From positions 1-37,741 of the forward strand of contig CALLPL010000030.1 of assembly GCA_938015455.1 (NCBI GenBank): a DNA stretch of 37,741 bases. Direction: 5' to 3'. Positions within the stretch are counted from its first letter, which is position 1. Each line of letters begins with the position of its first letter. Positions 32,816 to 37,741 of the stretch are shown here, piece by piece. The DNA is from an uncultured Candidatus Altimarinota bacterium. Lineage in GTDB: Bacteria; Patescibacteriota; Gracilibacteria; BD1-5; UBA6164. The translations under genes were made by a program, and so were the position numbers. The notes under the pieces were generated by a model. It worked only from the letters and a program-made list of their open reading frames with translations. It had not been told where the DNA came from and did no database searches.

Positions 32816-33946
32816 ATGAAATTCGAAATATCTACTAAAGCTCTCCAGAAGTGACTCTGAGTTGTATCACACGCAACTGCAGGAATTACGACTACTCCTA
32901 TACTTGAGAATATTCTCATCAAAGTAAACTTTAAAAATATTATCCTCACAGCCAATAATCTTGAGATGGCTATTGAATATATGGTCGAGGATGATGTAAA
33001 AATTATTTCAGAGGGAGCATTTTCACTGCCAAGTAAACTTTTTGGAAGCTACATAGGACTCCTCCAAGATGATATAGTTCAAGTTGAAATGACTGGACAA
33101 GACGCAATTGAGATAAAGACAGAAAGTGGGAAGACAAAAATCAAAGGAATCGCAGCAGAAGATTTCCCCGTAATTCCTTCCGTAAAAGAGGAACTTTCTC
33201 TTTCCCTTAAATGAGAAGTAGTACGTAGATCTATTGAAAAGACTCTCTTCTCAAGTGCCGAGGGGAATATCAGACCAACTCTTGCAGGGCTCTTTGTAAA
33301 TATTACAGGAAAAGACGCAATATTTGCTTCAACCGATAGTTTTAGACTCTCTGAATATAAGACCGTTTTGGATACTCCAAGTGAAATTAGCTTTTCTCAA
33401 ATTATTCCTTCAAAGACCTGTTTTGAAATCAAGTCTATTCTCTCAGATGATGAGAATGTAAAGATAATTTCAGGGGAAAATCAAATAGCCTTCTTCTTTG
33501 GAAATGTGAAAATGTATTCTCGGCTCCTGAATGGAAAATTCCCAGACTATTCAAACTTCTTCCCAGAAAGTTATTCAACAAAATGAACCATCAATAGGAT
33601 AGACCTCATACAGGCACTCAAAAAAATTAATCTTATCTCTCGCGAGAACAACTACTCTATAAAAATGAGCTTCTCCGCAGATAACGGAATTCTCCTAGAA
33701 ACCTCTGAAACACAAATTGGTGAGGGTGAAGTAAGACTTGTCTGAAGTGTCGAATGAGAAGACGCAATTATCGGTATCAACTCTACCTATTTCCTCGAGT
33801 CCCTGTGAGTAATCGAAACAACCCACGTCTCACTCCAATTCGAAAATCCCCTTGCACCAATACTTCTCCTACCCGTTAAAGACGAATGAGCCAAGAAGAA
33901 ACTCCCATGAGAATTTAGACATATTATTATGCCACTCAAGATATAA
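32816..33946 (+). CDS. dnaN: DNA polymerase III sliding clamp (beta subunit)
   Basis: 376 aa, normal for the clamp. Three like domains close into a ring around DNA and hold the polymerase. Signs include MKFEISTKAL at the start, FPVIPSVKEE, the STDSFRLSEYK segment of domain two, NGKFPDYSNFFP, and the closing APILLLPVKDE and HIIMPLKI, the usual end of the beta clamp. Several Gly are TGA-coded. It follows the PriA-like gene and ends 4 bases before the convergent TrmB-like gene. Confidence 0.93.
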
Positions 33947-33950
33947 AAAA

Positions 33951-34673
33951 CTATAAAATCTTCCAAAAATAATTATGGAGATTCTTAAAAAAGTCGGCAA
34001 AGAACTTATTTTTTATGAAAATTGCCTGGAGAGGATCAAAAGATATGAGTATCACTGTGTCTTTTACAATATTAATATCAACTTCCAAATCAAAGTCCTG
34101 AGGAAGAAGTTTCGAGTTATTTCAAGTATGAGGATTCTTAATATGTCTTTTTCAAAATGGATCGTTCTTAAGCAAAGTCTTTGCAGTCGTTCCATGTTTA
34201 GAGGATATGCTTTCTAACTCTTCTTCAAATTCTTCTCAAACAATTGCATTAAATTTTTCAGGAGAAAAGAACGAAAATACTTTTACTCAAGATGTCTCCA
34301 TCCTTCTATAAGCATCCTTCACTTGCTTTTTTCATTCATACAATTCTACTTTTGGCTTTGGAGCGTTATTATTGTAAATTTCTTCTAAAAAAGGAAGTTT
34401 CTTGAGGAAATCAGTTTTTTTGGCTTCGAAAATCTCTAGGAGTCTCTTAGGAGACTCAGCGATAAAGAATGTTCTCTTTCCATGAATACTTCTTTTTAGA
34501 TAGCTCTTCTCTAAAAGAGGATTTATATATGAATAAATCGTGGTTCTTTTAATATTAGATTTTTTCGATATCTCCGTTACTCCTGATTTACCAATATTTA
34601 AAACAGTTATATAAATTTTAGCTTCATTTTTAGAAAGCCCTATTCATTCGAGAATGTTCTCTATATCTTTCAC
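33951..34673 (-). CDS. TrmB-family transcriptional regulator
   Basis: 240 aa from GTG, the only start after an in-frame TAA. The first 80 residues are a winged helix (IGLSKNEAKIYITVLNIGKS, then EISKKSNIKRTTIYSYI and LLEKSYLKRS). A charged helix follows, then a C-terminal TrmB-type sensor fold (about 130-240, with SPEKFNAIV and VILISFDPLQAI). TrmB proteins sense sugars or similar ligands and repress transport or metabolic genes. It is divergent from a membrane-protein gene and sits behind a strong promoter flanked by a repeated ACCTATTT site, so self-control and control of that neighbour are likely. Confidence 0.8.
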
Positions 34674-34694
34674 TCTTTTTTATAATAAAAAATA

Positions 34695-34731
34695 ACCTAT
34701 TTATAGTACTTCATTTACATATAATCGTCAA
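34695..34731 (-). promoter_or_regulatory. Promoter of the TrmB-like gene with operator-like site
   Basis: On the minus strand TTGACG (34726-34731) and TACTAT (34703-34708) are 17 bases apart, 30 bases before the GTG. AAATAGGT (34695-34702, minus strand) directly follows the -10 box. The same AAATAGGT is found on the plus strand at 34775-34782, next to a weaker TATATT box for the divergent gene. Confidence 0.65.
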
Positions 34732-34774
34732 TTTTTTCGACACTTAATTCTACTAAAAACCTTATATTCTCTTA

Positions 34775-34782
34775 AAATAGGT
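34775..34782 (+). promoter_or_regulatory. Second AAATAGGT site, facing the membrane-protein gene
   Basis: It is in inverse orientation to the copy at 34695-34702, about 80 bases away, and lies just after a possible TATATT (34763-34768). It may be a shared operator of the TrmB-like regulator. Confidence 0.4.
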
Positions 34783-34857
34783 AATATTTATGGCAATACT
34801 TGGAAATATATATATTTATTGTTTAATATTATTACTTATTTAATAAGTTTCCAATAA

Positions 34858-35313
34858 ATGAAGGACCAGCGACCTTGCTATTTCTTAAAGCTACAAGAAT
34901 ACATAAAGAGATATGGTATAGCTGAACTTGTATCCTATACCTGTGCTATCATAGGAGGGAGCATGGTATACTATGCTACTGAGAGTCACGCTATTGCGGC
35001 TTTTGTAGTAATAGTTGGAGATAATCTTTGATACTATGGAACTATCGCTATTCAAGAGTTTATGAGATATTATCAGAAAAATTGATTTTCGTACTTGCTG
35101 TTCCCAAAAGTATGAGCAAGTCTTGGGTTTGAATTTTGACTTCCTCAGATAATTGAAACTTTAGTAGTATATCCAGCTTTACTCTATTATATTCCACAAT
35201 TATTTACAAGCTACCCCGTATGAATATTTGTCGCAATGACGCTTGCGATACTAATATTTTATCTGCAAGCAATCATACTCTATGAAATAAAGAAGAAATA
35301 TTTTAACATCTAA
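34858..35313 (+). CDS. Four-helix membrane protein, unknown
   Basis: 151 aa. Hydrophobic helices lie at about residues 24-40, 46-66, 88-110 and 122-142 (for example AIAAFVVIVGDNLGYYG and IFVAMTLAILIFYLQAIIL), with a basic tail KKKYFNI. No family is recognised. It is divergent from the TrmB-like regulator and 12 bases before the second TrmB-like gene, so the three may form one regulated unit. Confidence 0.65.
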
Positions 35314-35325
35314 GCTCGATAACAT

Positions 35326-36222
35326 ATGATCCCTATCACCTTCCAAAAAGCCACTCCTGAAGATCTTTATGAGATCACTCTTCGTGAAACTCAGACAAAA
35401 AGTAAGCAGGTCTATATTATGGAACTGTGAGAAATGTCTGATCTATTTGACAAAAAACAGGTAGAAGATCTTCGCTCCACTTTTGTAAAGAACGGCATTA
35501 GAGTCAAACAGATAACAAATATCTCAAGTCTTGAGAAATTTACAGAAAATAATCAGTTCGTGAACGAGGTTATGAGCTTTCGCTATCTCCCAAAGGAAGT
35601 ATTTCATATAAAAAAAGAACTCGTTATATTTGATGATATCGTAGCAATATATGACACTGAAAAGATATGTATCATAGAGAATTCAGACTTTGCCTCTATG
35701 CAGAAATCACTATTTGAGACACTCTGGGAACAAGGAAACTCTCCAGGTCTAGAGTTCGAATATATTCCAAATCACTCCTTTTATAACGATATAGATTACT
35801 TTCACAATGATCTCCAAATAATAGTTTGGCCCGACGCAGAAGCCTGAGATGCGTACTGAAATATTTCAAAAAAAGTCCTCTGAGAATACCTCTCTAGTAT
35901 AATTTCTTCTGACTCCGATTTTAGTGATGCTGCATATATAATAGTTTTCATTTGGTCACTAGGTGGAGCAAAAATGGCAGACGTATGGAAGTTTATTGAA
36001 AATCCTGTTGATGATCGTTCTGGACCACTATCTGACGTAAGAGTGTACAAAGAAGGAAAAATCTATGGAGATATATGACTTGCAAGTGGTAATACACTAC
36101 TAGTACTTGGTCACGAAGAAAAACTCAGAAGACAATCTAAGGATCTTAAAGATTACCTAAATGGCCCAAGACCAAATCTCCCACTTGAAGTTATGAATGG
36201 ACAAGATTTTTTTAATTCTTAG
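35326..36222 (+). CDS. TrmB-like sensor protein without a DNA-binding domain
   Basis: 298 aa. Residues of about 1-140 resemble the TrmB C-terminal sensor: GIRVKQITNI, then FRYLPKEVFHIKKELVIFDD, VAIYDTEKICIIENSDFA and LFETLWEQ. No helix-turn-helix precedes it. The remaining 160 residues are not recognised (for example KPVEN-like turns and GLASGNTLLVLGHEEKLRRQ) and may bind a further ligand or protein. It follows the membrane protein by 12 bases. It may sense the same ligand as the full TrmB next door, or bind it; both are inference. Confidence 0.6.
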
Positions 36223-36259
36223 TATCTAGATAAAGTCCCTACATATTAGCTCAATCTTC

Positions 36260-36550
36260 ATGACTCAAAAAGCTCGTCTTCCTGCTCGCTACAAAACTAT
36301 CTCTGTTTTCTGTAAATGCTGAGAGCTGCTTGTGAAGTACAAAAAATGAGGCAAATGAAGACTTAGAAAAATTCATAGAGACCGAATCACTACTGACTAT
36401 ACAGAAAAGCTCTCAGATAACACTTCTCCTATCTGAACCGATGTGTCTTGCCCCAACTGCAACGAAAGAATAGCTACTATACAAATGGTGAGCTGAAAAT
36501 ATGTCCACAAAGTAAATCAATGACAACTAGGGATTATCAGGAAGAGTTAA
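36260..36550 (+). CDS. Small zinc-ribbon protein
   Basis: 96 aa. An N-terminal CKCG and a CPNC about 45 residues later form a Cys4 zinc ribbon. The rest is strongly basic (KKGGKGRLRKIHRDR), so nucleic-acid or ribosome binding is plausible. No family is named. Its TAA lies within the TTAA shared with the stop of the convergent gene. Confidence 0.7.
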
Positions 36551-37536
36551 GTGTATTCTTCTCAATAATTAACACTTGCTGTGGAAGGTAACGTTCCATC
36601 TCTTTCATCAATCATATCAGCTATAAAAGTAGCTGCGACATCTCAAAATGGAGGAGTTGGTGTTGCCCAAGTCGGTTTCATACAGACATTATGTGTAAAT
36701 CATAACTCACCTAAATAGGTTTTACAGAATATTTCTCTTAACTCTACAACTGCAAAAATAAGATTCCTAATATCCTCTTTATTATCTATGCTTATAAACC
36801 TGTTTGCATATCATTTATCAGATTGGCCCATTACTAAAATGTCTTTAGCATATCTTGCAAATTCAACTGCTAATTTCTTAACATCATCCTTGAGATCTTC
36901 AGATGCTTGAACTTCTCAAGGGATTAAACCAGGATTATCAAAAATAGATGAAAAAATACTATTTATGAGCTCTATACCTATCTGGTAGTTTCAAAGTAAC
37001 AGCCTTAGGTCTCTTCAAAGTCACAATTTATCCATCTCATCAGCAGTATTATATAATCGTTTATCTCGTATAACTCTTTTATTCATTGGAACATTTCAAA
37101 ATAAATCTCATAAACCATGAAAGAATGCTTCTCTTGAAAATCAATCCTTTAAACGATTTACATAGCTTGTTGGTCAAATAAGTTGTGTCTTTCATTCACC
37201 TTTTAGTTCCATGAGAGCTGCTTTTGTTCCTCATCATATAACTTTCCTTAATGATCTATGTCAAAATTGACTTACTATACTCTGAGCGTTAATAGTATTT
37301 CAAACTCAGCAAGAAATAGGAACTTTCATCCCTTTAGGCTGAAGTGCTACTAGTTCTTGTACAAATCTTCATATTTGAGATCGAAGCTCTCCTATATTTT
37401 TGAAAGGGATTCTTTGAGGAGATCAATGAATAGTTATATCATCCTTTATTTCTCATCACACAATCACCTGAGAGCTTTGTAATCAATCTCGATCAGGAAG
37501 CACAACAAACGCTCATCAAAATATTTTTTCTGACAT
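36547..37536 (-). CDS. Unknown 329-aa protein
   Basis: No signal peptide, membrane segment or known motif is visible. It is rich in Gly, much of it TGA-coded (for example SEKIFGGAFVVLP, KVIGGGTKAAL, NVCMKPTWATP). A helical core covers about 150-270. The open frame is broken by nothing but TGA, and residue choice is protein-like throughout, so I take it as real. It lies between the zinc-ribbon gene, whose stop overlaps its own, and the start of an IS30-like element. Confidence 0.65.
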
Positions 37537-37644
37537 ATAAGATAATTACAAATAATATCTATTACTTGTAATTATTAAATACATTTTGTCAATTTTTTGA
37601 ACTTACAATCTATTTCAAATCGCACAATAGTTGAGAAATAAAAA

Positions 37645-37696
37645 GAGACATTGCATAATAGGAGTTGCTTACACCCTTATTATTACAAAATGTCTC
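37645..37696 (+). promoter_or_regulatory. Stem enclosing the transposase start codon
   Basis: GAGACATT (37645-37652) pairs with AATGTCTC (37689-37696), which holds the ATG at 37690. An AGGAG lies in the 36-base loop. Such folding can hide the start from ribosomes when the element is read through from outside. Confidence 0.5.
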
Positions 37697-37741
37697 ATAC
37701 TAAACTTACTCATAGAGAAATATATGCAATAGAAATATACT
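37690..37741 (+). mobile_element. IS30-like transposase, 5' end only
   Basis: The first 17 codons (MSHTKLTHREIYAIEIY) match the opening of IS30-family transposases, where a similar LTxxERYxI pattern leads into a helix-turn-helix. The rest is outside the window, so the DDE residues and both inverted repeats cannot be checked. The element's left end probably falls in 37600-37690. Confidence 0.6.

Noticed and set aside
33975-34217. Plus-strand open frame with ATG after dnaN.
   Set aside because: It is antisense to the C-terminal TrmB sensor domain, which continues in frame to the TAG at 33951.
34790-34843. A 17-codon frame (MAILGNIYIYCLILLLI) before the four-helix membrane protein.
   Set aside because: Such short hydrophobic frames are frequent in AT-rich DNA, and no terminator or anti-terminator pair accompanies it.
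1-37741. Widespread pseudogenes or frameshifts.
   Set aside because: The breaks are all TGA in frame. Reading TGA as Gly restores full-length genes without any frame change.

Overview
This window comes from a Candidate Phyla Radiation bacterium that reads UGA as glycine (translation table 25), so a Gracilibacteria (BD1-5) or Absconditabacteria (SR1) member. The DNA is AT-rich. Nearly every recognisable gene is interrupted by in-frame TGA but stays open to a TAA or TAG, and TGA falls at glycine positions of conserved motifs, such as the PIGNLED motif of RsmI and the Walker A loops of the DUF4143 ATPase and the ABC transporter. All coordinates and lengths below were worked out by reading TGA as Gly. 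With the standard code the same region would look like dozens of broken genes. I cannot separate the two phyla from this sequence.

Layout. (1) 1-11496, minus strand: two giant secreted, paralogous repeat proteins in tandem, each with its own nearly identical promoter and inverted repeat. The first runs off the left edge. The second (2142 aa) carries SdrD-B-like and DUF11 repeats, a Ser/Gly linker, an LPRTG motif and, in the same chain, a sortase domain with His, Cys and Arg all visible. (2) 11694-17145, plus strand: a VirD4/TraG-like ATPase, a 255-aa and a 147-aa unknown protein, rsmI, a GNAT acetyltransferase, a small PQ-loop-like membrane protein and a small DciA/DUF721-like protein. (3) 17138-24268, minus strand: a small membrane protein, an AAA/DUF4143 ATPase, and an operon of AbrB-like regulator, lipoprotein membrane-fusion protein with an oversized coiled coil, and RND efflux pump. 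(4) 24374-27525, minus strand: a 153-aa acidic membrane protein and an 895-aa exported protein, both unknown. (5) 27600-31591, minus strand: a phospholipase D-like protein, a half-size ABC exporter and dnaJ. (6) 31723-33946, plus strand: a PriA that lacks its N-terminal half, then dnaN. (7) 33951-36222: a TrmB-type regulator divergent from a membrane protein and a second TrmB-like sensor without a DNA-binding domain. (8) 36260-37741: a zinc-ribbon protein, an unknown 329-aa protein, and the left end of an IS30-like element cut by the window edge.

How it fits together. The window mixes housekeeping genes (rsmI, dnaJ, dnaN, partial priA) with a large investment in the cell surface: giant adhesin-like proteins, one carrying its own sortase, plus efflux, ABC export and a DNA-transfer-like ATPase. 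That suits an episymbiont or host-attached lifestyle, but this is inference. The strongest candidate for something new is the sortase-bearing giant surface protein and its co-duplicated promoter and operator. No gap exceeds about 200 bases, and I saw no tRNA, rRNA or CRISPR array.
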